64,000 nucleotides of DNA from Melanocharis versteri (taxonomy: Eukaryota > Chordata > Aves > Passeriformes > Melanocharitidae). Numbering within the stretch: position 1 is the first letter of the stretch; each line of letters opens with the position of its first letter. The notes beneath the pieces were generated by a model. The model did not search any database. It worked only from the letters and a program-made list of their open reading frames with translations, and was not told the origin of the DNA. Positions 39,040 through 50,370 of this stretch are shown piece after piece. The translations under genes and the position numbers were made by a program. The DNA lies in the NCBI GenBank assembly GCA_013397845.1, contig VZTG01006027.1:972287-1036286 (forward strand), written 5' to 3'.

Positions 39040-39260
39040 TGTCACGGCTTCAGAGAGACTGTGAAAATAAAAGGGGCACATTTTTCCCCTCTACAGCTCT
39101 CCTCCTCCTTGCATTGTGAATAATTATGTTACCAATTAGCGAATATTTATTGTTATAAGCAGAGCTTGTAGTTGAGCGTATAATGACGGTGGCCTGGCAC
39201 ATTTCATTAGATGCGCTTTGTGGTAGCAGGTGTGCACTGCCTGTGTCTGTTTGGTCTGGA
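39040..39260. promoter_or_regulatory. Candidate conserved non-coding element
   Basis: Dense AT-rich core at 39117-39190 with TAATTATG, ACCAATTAGCGAATATTTAT and GAGCGTATAATGACGG, carrying CpGs among homeodomain-like sites. Single-copy, no repeat family. A 101-codon frame starting at 39183 has no known domain. Confidence 0.35.
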
Positions 39261-41860
39261 GGCTGGATACACCCTGCATGGAGATTAAACTACTTCAGTT
39301 TTAGGATGGCATTCAACAAAGAATGTAGTGAAAGGCAGGGACTGTCAACAAACAAAAAGAGATTGGTTTTCAAGACCTGTCCTCTGAAATACCTGGTGCT
39401 AAGATTGTTGAGCACTCAATTCTGCTGTGACCATTGGAGGGTTTGCGAGTGCCCAGCTCCTCTCCAAGTTGGACCAGAGAGGTTTTGAGAAGTATATCCA
39501 GAAATTCAGGGATGCAGAACTACTGTGCCTTTTTTTTTCTTAGAAGTTGTGATTCTGAGATTTGTGTCCAGAGCCATATGGAGAGGCTCTGATGAAACTA
39601 GACTTTCCACTTCCTGGAGTCTACACTCTTGGAACTTTCTAAAAAGCAAGAGTTTTGAGTCTTTTACCATAATGGTGAATTGCTTCAGGAAATCCAAATC
39701 TGAAGGTATTTTGAAAAGCTGGTAGCAAGGAGATTCTGATTTATGTTGCTCAGAAATGGCTGCAGTGGAGAAGGCCTGCACGGGTTTTAGTGCCACAGTG
39801 CTGCTACAGACTTTTCCCATACCAACTTCATTTCTCTTTCCTTGCGTCCAGTCCAATCCTGCATGAAGCAGCAGACTAGACTGGAGGTAACTCAGTTGTA
39901 AAACATCACTTGACAAACTGTTAAGATCTCTCCTGAATGGAGCATAATCCATGTTTGTGGTGGGGTTGAGCTGATTATGTTATGAAATGGCATTCGATGC
40001 AGAACAAAGTATTGCCACAGCAGTAATTTCCAGCATCCATCTCTAACAATAAGTCATCCCCAGATCCCTACCACAGAGGGCCAGGCTCTTTGTTTACAGT
40101 CAAAATGAGAATTGTGAGACTGCAACCCTGCTTGGCTTAAGCAAGAGCTGTGGCATCTCACCAGTGTTGTATTAATAAGAAAACTGTTAAGACCCTGCAT
40201 GGCCGAGTCGTGTCTCAGCCTGCCATCACCTCTGTCCTGACAGACTTTGTCTGGGTGGGGTTTCTCCTTGGACAGGGTCAGCAGGACTCAGCCAGAAGGG
40301 AACTGGCTGCTGGGGAGGCAACACCTGGGGAGGGAGAGCTGTGCTGAGCTCTGCCACATCTCAGCACTCACTGTGAACACACACTTAGAGGTGGTTCCTT
40401 TCTCCAGTTTCACTGCTGAATTGGAGTTGCAGAAGCCCAGGGCAATACAGCTGTAGTAACACTTCCATTTTTTCAGAGAGTCGTTGGTACATGAACTAAT
40501 CCTTTCAAAACACATGTAACATCTGTAGGTTCTTAACTACTTTTCTTATTAATACAACACTGGTGAATAAAGGGACAATGTTGTTATAGATTATTAGTAA
40601 TAAACATGTCACCCCTTGAAGTATATGTATTTTATTAGCCTCTTCCTAGCACAGCCCATTTTTCAACTGGTTATAATTTCTCCTACTTGTTCTTTCCTTC
40701 ATAAATTTTAGAAGACTTACTGTGTGCATGCTTGCAATAGTGAAAATGGCCTTTGAAGATATGTGTGCACCTTTTTCAGCCCATTTCTGAGAATTGTTTT
40801 GTTTTGTGTTTAGAACAAGAGATTTTTTTTACTGTAAGCAAGGAGGACTTTTTTGGTTTTAAAGTCATAATCAATAGCTGTTGCAGAAGAGCCCAGAGGA
40901 CACTCTGGATTTGTAATGCCAGGGAAGCCTAAATAGGCTTTTGTGATATGATTCATTGATATCTGGTGATGGTTTAACTCAAATGATAAGGGGATTTTCC
41001 CTATCACTCTGTGTTTTGGTTATGATGTTCCACTTCTTTGCTGGCTTATATCTGCCAATTTCCACTACCCACAGAAAAGAGAAAGAGGAAAAAGTAAATG
41101 GAACACCAACAAATTGGGTTTTTTTCAACAATTTCTTTCAACTGACAACTTCAGCAGTGGCCATTAGATCTCTTTAAACTGAACAGTCTCCAGTGGGAGC
41201 ACAAATTAATAAGTGTGTGGTGTCTTCTCCAGCCTCTTGGAGCAAAGCTGTTTCACCACTTCTTGCTCTCTAATGGTGTCTGTATCCAGTGGTTGTTACT
41301 GAACCCATTTCCCCTCATTTTGGTTTGCAACCACTGAACAATCCCACACTGCCACTTCTTTATGGACACTCTGGATTCATCAAGCTCATAAAATTAAACT
41401 GGATGTGAAATGTGGCAATTAGGCTTCAGTAATATATGTGGTTTTAACATGAAATCACCTCTGGTTTAATCCTGTCCATTCCTGCTTTTTCATATCCCAG
41501 CGCTCCTAATCTTTGGAAATGTAGTTCCCTGTGCGTGGGGTGGAAGCTCTGGGTTCCCCTCCAGAGCAAACCTGCTGCAGCTGGGTCAGGGCAAACCCCA
41601 TCTGGCTAATTTATGAGCAGCACTAATGGGTCCTCGAGGGACCCCATCAGGAGCCTCATCCAGGATGTGATGCCCATGACACAAACCTCCAGGGGAGACA
41701 GGGGCCGGTTTTAGGAAAAACCTCGGGATGAGGGGGGGCATGGGGAGCAGGAAAGCACGGGATATCTCTGGGGGGTGGAAATATTATCACCCCCACAGCT
41801 ACCGTTGTTCTGTCTCTCGTGATCTCTGAACAAATGTCCCTGCATCGTCAGGTCAGAAAT
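39260..41860. other. Non-coding DNA, nothing specific recognised
   Basis: No supported gene. A 148-codon minus-strand frame at 39506-39952 resembles no known protein. The segment 41490-41790 is G-rich with runs such as GAGGGGGGGC and CTGGGGGGTGG, but these do not form a regular array. Confidence 0.5.
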
Positions 41861-42200
41861 CTGCACAAATAAATTTGCGTGACATGTTTTTTCTCTCCCG
41901 TGTTTAATGGCTACCCAGTCAATAAATAATTATTAAGCAATGATATAAGAGCTGCACTCTCAGAAAATTCAAAGTTTAGTTTCAGGAAAATGAATTCATC
42001 CAGGAAAAACACCTTTGTGCAATAAAGACTTGAGAAAGTAAAATGAGATCGTCGGCTTTCTTTCCCCAGGCTTGGATATTGCTTTATCAATACAGTTCTG
42101 TCAATAAGCTGTGAACAAACGCAGGCCTTGTCAGATTTACTAACTAATCACAGAAAAGTGTTGGCAGGGCTTAAAGGATTGAGTGACCAGACATAGTAAC
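41860..42200. promoter_or_regulatory. Candidate conserved non-coding element
   Basis: AT-rich, non-repetitive block with CAATAAATAATTATTAAGC near 41923, a CpG-bearing GAGATCGTCGGC near 42045 and several CAATA words (TATCAATACAG, GTCAATAAGC). No coding potential. It ends at a pyrimidine tract near 42226. Confidence 0.35.
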
Positions 42201-43250
42201 TCATTTTAAGTGTTTCTGCTTGCTGTATTTTTTTTCTTTCTTTTTTTTTTTCCCTTTCCCGCTCCTTACTTTTGCTGTCTTAAGTGAATAGGACAGCAAA
42301 TATCTTCTTCTGGCACCTTCTGTCACACAGAAAGGAAAGATGTGCAAATTCCATAGACTGTGTTTGTCTTCAACATAGTTCCTGAGCCACAGACACAAAA
42401 ATATGCATGCGCCTAAGTACTGTCGCTCATTTAGTGTATGCACATCTTTACAAGCAAATATGCAGATTACATGTGTGTGCTGCCTGTGTAAGCACATGGT
42501 AGACTTTTAATTGAAGGCATTCCATGGCTCTGATGGCTCTGCAGTGATTTCCACCCTCAGCTTTATGGAGCTGCTCATTCGGGCTCTTGGTAACAGGTTT
42601 TCCTTTAACTGAAAGGACGAAACGGGTACATTGGAAATGCTTTTTTCCTCCTTCCCTCCGTAATTTCTGTCGTGAATTCCTCTGTTTTTGCTGTTCGTTC
42701 CCTGCTGGCAGTTGCCATCTGTAGCAATTTTTCTTCTGCCGGAAGGATTGGCAAGCAACTCCCTCCAGTGCCCACATCAGTGCTGCCTGGGCGACAGCCC
42801 GGGTGCCAGAGCGCTGCACTACCTCCACCTCTCCCCCCGCTCCCCCACCCACACGTTCGTGCTCTCGCAGCCTCAATATGTTCCTTTTTGGAGCAAAGCT
42901 GTGCTGCTGGGGCCCCCAGATCCCTGCCAGCCTGCCTGGGGACTCCTGGGGTCCAGCCCTGGCGTGCCCCTCCTGCAGCCTGAGCACGCCCCAAAGGTAG
43001 GGCTGCTTTTCCCTCCACCTTTTTCGGCAGGCACGGGAGGATTGTATTTCAGTATCGCTCGCTTGAAAGGCGCTGCTTGGCTAAAGCAGCTCCAGCTCAC
43101 ATTTGCTTTCCGTTGGGAGATTCAGACCTAAAGTTAGAGTTAATTAAGTCGATAGCCCCTGTTAGAAATGCCGCAAAGCAATGATGGTGTGAGGAGAATC
43201 CTCCTGCAGAAAGGCTGGGGTTTAGATTGAAAGCATTAATCTTTGCAAGG
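42200..43250. other. Non-coding DNA with a GC-rich patch
   Basis: A T/C-rich tract lies at 42226-42262. The segment 42760-43080 is clearly GC-rich with scattered CpGs, and this produces long overlapping open frames on both strands (147 and 179 codons), none of which resembles a known protein. It is less CpG-dense than the patch at 56300-56640. Confidence 0.45.
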
Positions 43251-43260
43251 GTGAGGGAAA

Positions 43261-43350
43261 GAAAGAGAGGAAGAAATAGAGAAAGAAAGAGACAGCGAGA
43301 GAGAAAGAAAGAAAGAAAGAAGGAAAGAAAGAAAGAAAGAAAGAAAGAAA
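43261..43350. repeat. (GAAA)n microsatellite
   Basis: Purine-only sequence dominated by GAAA units, imperfect on the left (GAGAGGAAGAAATAGAG...) and nearly pure from about 43302 to 43350. Such purine mirror repeats can form triplex DNA and vary in length between individuals. The neighbouring 9-base A run at 43383-43391 is separate. Confidence 0.9.
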
Positions 43351-44530
43351 ATATTATTCAAGTATGAACGCGTTTTAGATCACAAAAAAAAAAGACTGTG
43401 TTGTTATGAGAGGGAGCAGATCCTCCATTTTCTAAAAAATGCCGAAAAAAGGGGGGGTTATAGCAGATTAAAAATATTTTCATATGTGTGAGGGTTGTGA
43501 TGGTTATTAACCTGCTGGGTGCTGATGTGGTTTGAAGGATGTAGCTGGTGTTCTTTGTTCAGAGGCAAATTTTAGATTATTTGCTGTAAAGGGACAGATA
43601 TATTTGTGTAAATATATATATGCACAAGATATATGTTTCCATATGGACTTTGGCTTCATTTAAAGCACCCATTCTGTACTCCTAATGCCTGAGACTCTGC
43701 ATCATCTTGAAAGAAGTTCAAACAAAGACAACTTGTAACTCAGCGCAGCGGTGGAGGGGATCTGGCAGCTGGAAGATGCGTTGGGGTTATCACAGCTGCC
43801 ATAAATATCCCCGAGACCTGCAAGGAGCTTGATGCAGTAACTTGGCGGGCAGGGCAGGAGGGGCAGGCAGGAGCCATCTCGTGTTGAATTTTTCTGTCAG
43901 AGCCGGGGTGAGCAGGAGTCCTGCTGCAGAAATGTCCTGCAGAGCATTGCCGGTGCAATTTAACAATGGCCAGTGGTCAGGGCTGGTGTTAATTTCTCTG
44001 CGTGTGAGAACGTGCATATCGACCTTAGTGCGAGCAGCCTGTTATTTCCAAAGCAGAAAGAGTAGCGTATCCAGGACAGACAGGGGCTCTGGTGAGCCAG
44101 GGCTTGTCCTTTGTGGCGTGGATGAATTTGGCCATGGGACGAGTGGCTGTGGCTCTCACAGGACTTGTGTGTGTCAGGCCTGGGTGCAGCTCCCTGTGCG
44201 TGACGTGAAGGGAGGATGCGGCGTCGCAAGCCCCATCTCCCTCAGCTCCTTTCCTCCTTACCAGAACCCCCAGAGCTCTGCCTCTGGCCATCTTTCACGG
44301 TCAGGCTTTTCCCCTCGTTTCCCTGGTGGCAGCCCAGAAGGACCTGAACTTGGCTACCTAACAGCACCTAATGGAGAGAGCAGGGCTCCTGTTTCACCCG
44401 GCAGCCAGAGCTGCGCAGCTTTCCCCCAAAGTCTCTGCTGGTGCGAGAGCGGTTTCAGTGGCTCAGGCTCTGGTGGAAAGACTAAGAGCCTCTCTCTCCC
44501 CCAGCTGTCAAGGAAACTTGAGGAGGCATT
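43350..44530. other. Non-coding DNA, nothing specific recognised
   Basis: Includes a short ATATATATAT-type run near 43613. The longest open frame of the window (231 codons, 43842-44537, plus strand) lies here in moderately GC-rich DNA. Its Ser/Gly/Arg-rich, patternless product and the overlapping frames on the minus strand argue against real coding. No repeat family recognised. Confidence 0.45.
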
Positions 44531-45110
44531 CAAATGAGAGACACATGGATGTTTATAATTCACAGTTTTGCCATTGTTGTCACCAGAGATTTGTTCTTCC
44601 TGCTTGGTGGAGGGAAAAAAGGAAGGATAAAATTGGTACCATAACATGGCCAGACATAACTTGTTTGAAAGATGGGCCTCCAATTATTTACTTAAGGAAA
44701 TAGTGGGAGATTTATTAATAACCTCTGGCGACTTAAATAGCTCTAGTGATTTCCATGTGTGACCTGAGGCCTCAGCCTTCCTGGCTGATTAGACACGAAA
44801 CTCAGCTAAAGAGCTGACCTGGTTGGTTTCAAGCGCTCTGCTGGTTAACTCCCAGATGTGAGGCCGAGGAAAAACAACGTCTGTCAGAGCCATTACGGAG
44901 CGCTCTGCTACAACAGATTTAATCTTGCCCCTGATTTCAGAGGAAACAGTGCAGTAGGAGGGCTGAAGCTGTAATGATCTCTTAACACAAGAAACTATTC
45001 TCTTCCGTGCATCTGAGAGTGAGCAGAAGTCCTCATCTATCACTGCCTGCGCCGGGAAGTCTCCACTGCCGTTTGTGGATATGTCACTTTTTTCTTCTTG
45101 ACAAAAAAAA
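44530..45110. promoter_or_regulatory. Candidate conserved non-coding element
   Basis: Single-copy block with GAGATTTATTAATAACCTC near 44707, CAAGCGCTCTGC near 44830, and GCCATTACGGAGCGCTCTGC near 44889. The GCGCTCTGC word thus occurs twice, at 44833-44841 and 44902-44910. CpG retention and homeodomain-like words suggest an enhancer. No protein-like frame. Confidence 0.35.
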
Positions 45111-47690
45111 GATTTTTTTTTAAATATACAACTCAGAATAGTATATTTTTTTTCTGGCTATGTGTACTAGTATTTCCTGGGGCTGGTATCCATATTGCTG
45201 CAGGATGGTTTTGCCAGATGTTGTCTATATAAGATAGCTGGTGACCCTGAAATATCTCTTAGGCTTTACGTCACCACAACAGGATCTGCTCATTCTCTTT
45301 GTTTCTCTTCTAATAGAAGCTGCCATGGGTTGGAAACAAAACTTTTCCTAAAAAACACCAAACAAACTTCTTCCTGCCTTCCCATTGCCTCCAAATAAAT
45401 AAGAGAAAAGTACCCCATGAGGGGATAAGAAAAAAGAGAAAACCAGAGGGAGAGGTTTGTTGGGGACCACTGCCTCTGCTTGGCTTTTGCTGGGGTCACC
45501 ACACTGATTTCTGATGCTTTTGAGCACAGGGTGGATAACTTCTTACAGATTCCAGTGTGTTCCCAACTGACGGGGATGAGAAGAAATGTTAATGTCTTAC
45601 AGACTTTTTGTGGGACTAGAAGACTGAAAGCAAATTAGGGAAAAACAACAGAAATTAAACCAGCTAGAATTGCATTAGCATAGCATGGCTCTGATTGAAA
45701 TTAAGGAGGTATTCAATTACCAAATGGCTGCTGGTATCTGACCTGAAAACAACTAAACCTGATGCAACAAATTGAATAAAACAGCACTGAAAAATAATTT
45801 AGATCTACTTAAAGAATATGCTGATGGTGTGGAACTTGGTGCTGTGTTAGCATTCATCTTGATGTCTGTCTTCAAATTGGCTTCCATACTCAGGCCCTGC
45901 TCATGCCTTTTCTTTAATTTTGCAAAATTTATGACTAATAGAAGCTGAAAGGAACAAATGGTGGTGTTGTTTATAGGTGGTAGCTTTAAAAAGGAAAAAA
46001 AGAGGCTTAAGTGTTTTCCTGTGATTTGTAAAGATAGCCAAAGGCTGACTAGGGGAGTTGGGGGTTTTGTTTGGTCTGTAAATCTTGGCGATTTTCTGCT
46101 AGTCGTGCAATGTCCAGCTGACTCTTAAGGACTTACGGAATCCACGAAATTACATGACCACGAAGGATCATCAGATGGAAAGCTTAAAAGAATGAAATTG
46201 TTTTACTCAAGCTGTTCAGTCTTTCTGCTGCTGAAGATTGTTGTGTTAGAAGTACAGTGGATAAAACCTCAGTAGGTATATACATGCATTGTTAAAAAAA
46301 TGTTTTGGACCATCTTTGTACAGCACAAGGAACAATAAAAGCACAAATGAGCATTTTTTAGAAAGTCTTTTCTAAGAATTACTTTTACAAGTGCTAAGAA
46401 TTAAATACGTCCTGACCTAGGCACTGTTTGTATTCACAGTTGTACTAGTCACTAACTAAAGACATGACTTAAATCATTGAGCTTAAACTATGAAAAACTC
46501 AACATGGACTTTCTTCTTCCCTTTTAAACCAGGATTAAATAGATTTATCTTGATCTTAATTTAAATTTGCCTAGGCTTAAATCAAATTGTATTCGAAACA
46601 ACTGATCTAAGTTTTGCCATGCATTAGCAAAATTGTTTTTTAAGACAGTGGAAATTAGTACACAGACAGGGTGTTATTGTGAATTAGGCTATTTAATTAA
46701 TTAGATGTCTCTGGCTAACTGTTAGCCAAGGATTTTAGATCATGATGTTTTCATTATGTCTTGCAGCAAACTTATACAGGTTAATTCCAAATCTGTGCTG
46801 TGCTTTGTAAGTGAGATATGAGACTAAAGAATGTGATTAAGAACTTGTGCTATTTTGGGGTTCACAGAATATGAAATTTAAGTTACATCTGGGTGCCTGC
46901 AATGTGTGACTCGGTTGAGTCTGATAAATAGATTTGAGTCACTTCATCAAATATCACGTTTCCCAGAAAATGTTTTGTTTTTAACAGGGAGGCCTTGGTT
47001 TTTAAATGAGGCCTTTTTCTCTGCCTTACCCCAGCCTTTGGGTGATGAGGGAATGCATTTAGATCACATTTTTAAGCTTCACAGTGCTAGAAATTTATCA
47101 TTTTCTGTTTCATTGAACACCAAGATTCCCACAGAATTACACTTAGAGATGGGCTTCAAGAAAAACAACAACAATCATAAGACTTAAGAATTGCACTGTG
47201 AATATAAGTCTGAGAAGGAGCTCTAGACCTCAGAGTTATGTCCCTGTTCATCTGCACCCTATTGAAGCAAACTCCTCCTGCATAAAATGCCCTAATAATT
47301 CTACTTTTGCAAGACATTTCGACACAGCATTGTTTAAATTACTTAGAGAAATAAGAGTCCAAAAACTCTGCTGAATATGTTCAGCTGTTTCACCAGAATC
47401 TGATCACAGTAATAGTGCAGCTGCATGATACCCATAGGAATAAACAATTTATTCGGTTTAATATCTTCTTTGGATCTTCTTTTTAAATTGGGATGGCAAG
47501 AAATGCGAGATACTTTGTCACTGAAATTATTAGTAAAGCTTGTTTTTTATTGAGAACTATGGAAAACCTTTGAAGATTTTGGGAAAAAAACAGCAGCATT
47601 CTGCATGCGACCAAATTCCATGCTTTGCAACAAATTGTAGAGCTTTGTTCAGATCCAAATGTTGTGGAGATCAGAGGAATTACCATGTGG
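45110..47690. other. Mostly AT-rich non-coding DNA
   Basis: T-rich runs at 45112-45152. The stretch 45640-45820 (AATTGCATTAGCATAGC, ATTCAATTACC) and 46370-46780 (many TTAAAT/ATTAAA words) have some CNE-like texture but no distinctive landmark. No gene or recognised repeat. Confidence 0.45.
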
Positions 47691-48130
47691 GGATGGTTTG
47701 TCTAGCCCAGAAATCCCTGCTCTGTCAGTGGTGAAGAGGAGATGCTTGGGAAGGAGTGTAAGAAACAGGATTGTGCAGGGTGAACCTTTCCCCAGTCTTA
47801 TCCTCGCCGCGTCTGGCAATCGGCACTTCAGGAACTTCCTGAGCCAGAGGTCGTGTCCAGACCATTGTGTTTAATTGCCACTGGTGGACCTATCCCCCGT
47901 GAATTTGTCTAATCTTTTTTTGAACTCATTTATATTTTTGGCCTCTGCAACATCCTGTGGCAGTGAATTCCACAGTTTAATGACATGTCAATGTGGAAAA
48001 ACTGCTTCCTTGTGTTTGCTGTAACGAAAGGTTTACAGGTTTCATTCAGCAAAACTGATTTCAGCTCAAACATCAAAATTAGCACTTTTCTGAAGTGAGG
48101 TCTTGATTCGAAGTTCTCTAGAGTCAAGAA
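47690..48130 (+). mobile_element. Ancient CR1-type LINE, 3'-region fragment
   Basis: Successive phrases match the 3' part of old CR1 elements known from birds, crocodilians and turtles: TCTAGCCCAGAAATCCC, CTGTCAGTGGTGAAG, AGGGTGAACCTTTCCCC, CTTCCTGAGCCAGAGGTC, GCCACTGGTGGACCTATCCC, TGAATTTGTCTAATC, CAACATCCTGTGGCAGTGAA and CACAGTTTAATGACATG. They occur in the expected order on the plus strand. Scattered substitutions and loss of the end tail show great age. No open reading frame remains. Borders are approximate. Confidence 0.75.
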
Positions 48131-49575
48131 GCTCTGCATTATTTTTTTGCAGAATTAAAAACATTTTAAGTTTCCAGACTTGTTTGACACTAGCAACATA
48201 TTTTTCTGTCACTCAGGCAAATTATGTGAAAGAATTTGGTCATACCACTCAAAAGATGGATTTCTGACTCTTACAGCTAATTCAGTTGCTGTTATTGATG
48301 GTGTTAGTAGTAAAAACCCACTAATACCCCGCCTGAGCAGAGTGATAGCCAACATATGGTGCTGCCTTAAGTCCGTGTTTCCTCAGAATTTCATTGATAG
48401 CAAAAGGCATTCGAGCTGGAATTAGCCAAGTGTTGTTTGTAGTGGAGTATGTTTTACTTCATTTTGACCACTTCAAACAAGCATGTTCCTCTGGCTTGCT
48501 CCAGTTCTTGGTGACATTTCAAGATTTCAGTCAACCAAGACTTGGCGCAAGAAGTACTTTGGGGCTGGAGAGGGAGCAGATTTGGAGCCTTTCAAGAGAA
48601 AGGAGCACACTTCTGTTTCCTACTGTGTCATCCTCCCAGCTCAACTTCCCTCCTGTCCTGTGAAAAGAGGAAGGAAGCATGTCAGGGAGTCCTCAGAGAG
48701 CTGCTGGCTGCATCCAGAAGCCTGGAGCTGGCAGGCAGAGTGCTCACTTGGAAGTGGTGGGTCCCTGACAGCAGGCATCCTTTCAGAAAGCAAAAGACAG
48801 GGAAAACACAAAGAATAACCAAAATAACACAGTGATCCCAAGTGTAAAATGGAGCACCAGCCTCCTTTGATGGGATAGAGCAAGGCAGGATATGGAGGGA
48901 GGCGGAGGGTGCCTGGTGTTTGGCCAGCAGATGGAACTGCGGCAGAAGGACGAGAGTTCTGGCACACAGCCCTCACAAAAAGGCCACTGCAGAGGCTTCT
49001 TCAGGAAGGATCAGGGCACCTGGCATTTGTGTGTTCTGTCCAACTATTTAGTATAATAAAAAAAGTACCTCTGCCTATAAACCTCACCCTGTGCTTGTGC
49101 TGGCGTGGAGGGGTTACAGTGATTAGGAGTTGCAGGTCATCCAGCAGCTCTCCTTTCATTATGCCAGGGAGCTGGTGTCTCCACACAGGGCTCTTTTGGC
49201 TTTTTATGAAATGGAACTGTGACAACCCATGCATCTTTCTCTATTTTTTTCCTAAATACTCCATCTCCTAAGTCTCTTATTCTTAATGGTGGAAGTTTTT
49301 TGCTGCTGCTACTTGCGTGGAGTTGCAGAGGGCAGAGCTGTCCCACAGCTGGTCACCTCCCTGCCCTGGTGTCCCAGCAGAGCTCGAAAGGGAGCAGGTG
49401 TTTCCTACGCAGGGATTTCATTTTGGGTGTTGGTATCAGGAGGTTTAGTTAAATCTTTGCCTATTCCGTAAATTCGTTAGTATAGGTGCAAAAAGCTAAG
49501 AACCAAAATCCATTTTTGAGTTTTCAATTTGTCTTGATTTTCAGAGCTCCTTATCTCGTATTGACTTAGGAATCT
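48130..49575. other. Non-coding DNA, nothing specific recognised
   Basis: No gene or repeat identified between the ancient CR1 fragment and the next old-repeat fragment. Overlapping frames of about 90 to 120 codons on both strands lack known domains. Confidence 0.5.
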
Positions 49576-49670
49576 AATGACCCAATTCATCAAGTAGTTT
49601 AAGCATGTCGCTAATTTTAATCAAGTGCGTAATCCCACATTTAGTTAGGCACACGTGTAAGTATCTTTCT
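49575..49670 (+). repeat. Probable fragment of an old sauropsid dispersed repeat
   Basis: The phrases CCAATTCATCAAGTAGTTTA, AGCATGTCGCTAATTTTAAT, CAAGTGCGTAATCCCA and GGCACACGTGTAAGTATCTT resemble, in order, a dispersed sequence that I recall as common in turtle and crocodilian DNA (built around GATTCAGCAAAGCACTTAAG and AGCATGTGCTTAA). I cannot give the family name with certainty. The match is through memory of the pattern, with many substitutions. Confidence 0.45.
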
Positions 49671-49919
49671 AAATGAAAAATGGGTATAAAGCCTAATTTA
49701 AGACAAATCCCTGCTTGAATGTGTTGCCTTTGTTCTTCGTGAGGAAAATGAAAGAGGGAGTATTTTTGTAAGATGTTTCCAGGGCAGATCTGGAGCGTGC
49801 AGCCAGAAATGTGCAGGTGAGCTCTTCCCCTCAAGGGCCGTCTGTGAGGTGCGGCAGCGGCGTCTCCCGAGCTCCTCCTCATGTGCTGACCCTCGCCTCC
49901 CTGACATCCATCCCCCTCG

Positions 49920-50370
49920 CCTAACAATGACAAATGGAGTTATAATATTGGTTGTTGAACCATAAGCTGTAGATAAATGTGCTTCTGAGAACCACCATTA
50001 AGTCCCTAAATGGATTATATATATTTGGTTTAGAAACCTAATATTTAATATTAGTGTACTCTCCAGCGGTTGGCTTTATTTCTCTTGATAATCTATTCCC
50101 ACTCCATTTCCTTTTAGATTTCTAACCTCATTAAACCTTTCATACCGCAGTTATTTTCTGTTCTAAACAAAATTAAAGACACACCATCCCCAGGTTTTAA
50201 GAGTCTAATTTTACTCCCGAACTGGAGGAAACGCAGAGATAAACATTCTTTTCAGTGATGAATTTTAAAACCGCTTTACGAGTCAGCTGAAATTGCTAAC
50301 CATATTGAGGATTGTAAAAGTCTGTGAAAGGCAGCATAATAAATGATGCTTGAAATGGCATTTGTTGTAT
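49920..50370. promoter_or_regulatory. Candidate AT-rich conserved non-coding element
   Basis: Long smooth AT-rich block with isolated CpGs (CCAGCGGTTGG, CATACCGCAG, ACCGCTTTACGAG), many TAAT and TTTAAT words, and no tandem unit. Its low CpG-decay texture and lack of repeat features fit an ancient enhancer. It may include more old repeat sequence from the left side. Function inferred only. Confidence 0.35.

Noticed and set aside
43842..44537. Longest open frame of the window, 231 codons on the plus strand
   Set aside because: The product is Ser/Gly/Arg-rich and patternless, no family is recognised, other frames are also open on the minus strand, and GC-rich DNA has few stop codons.
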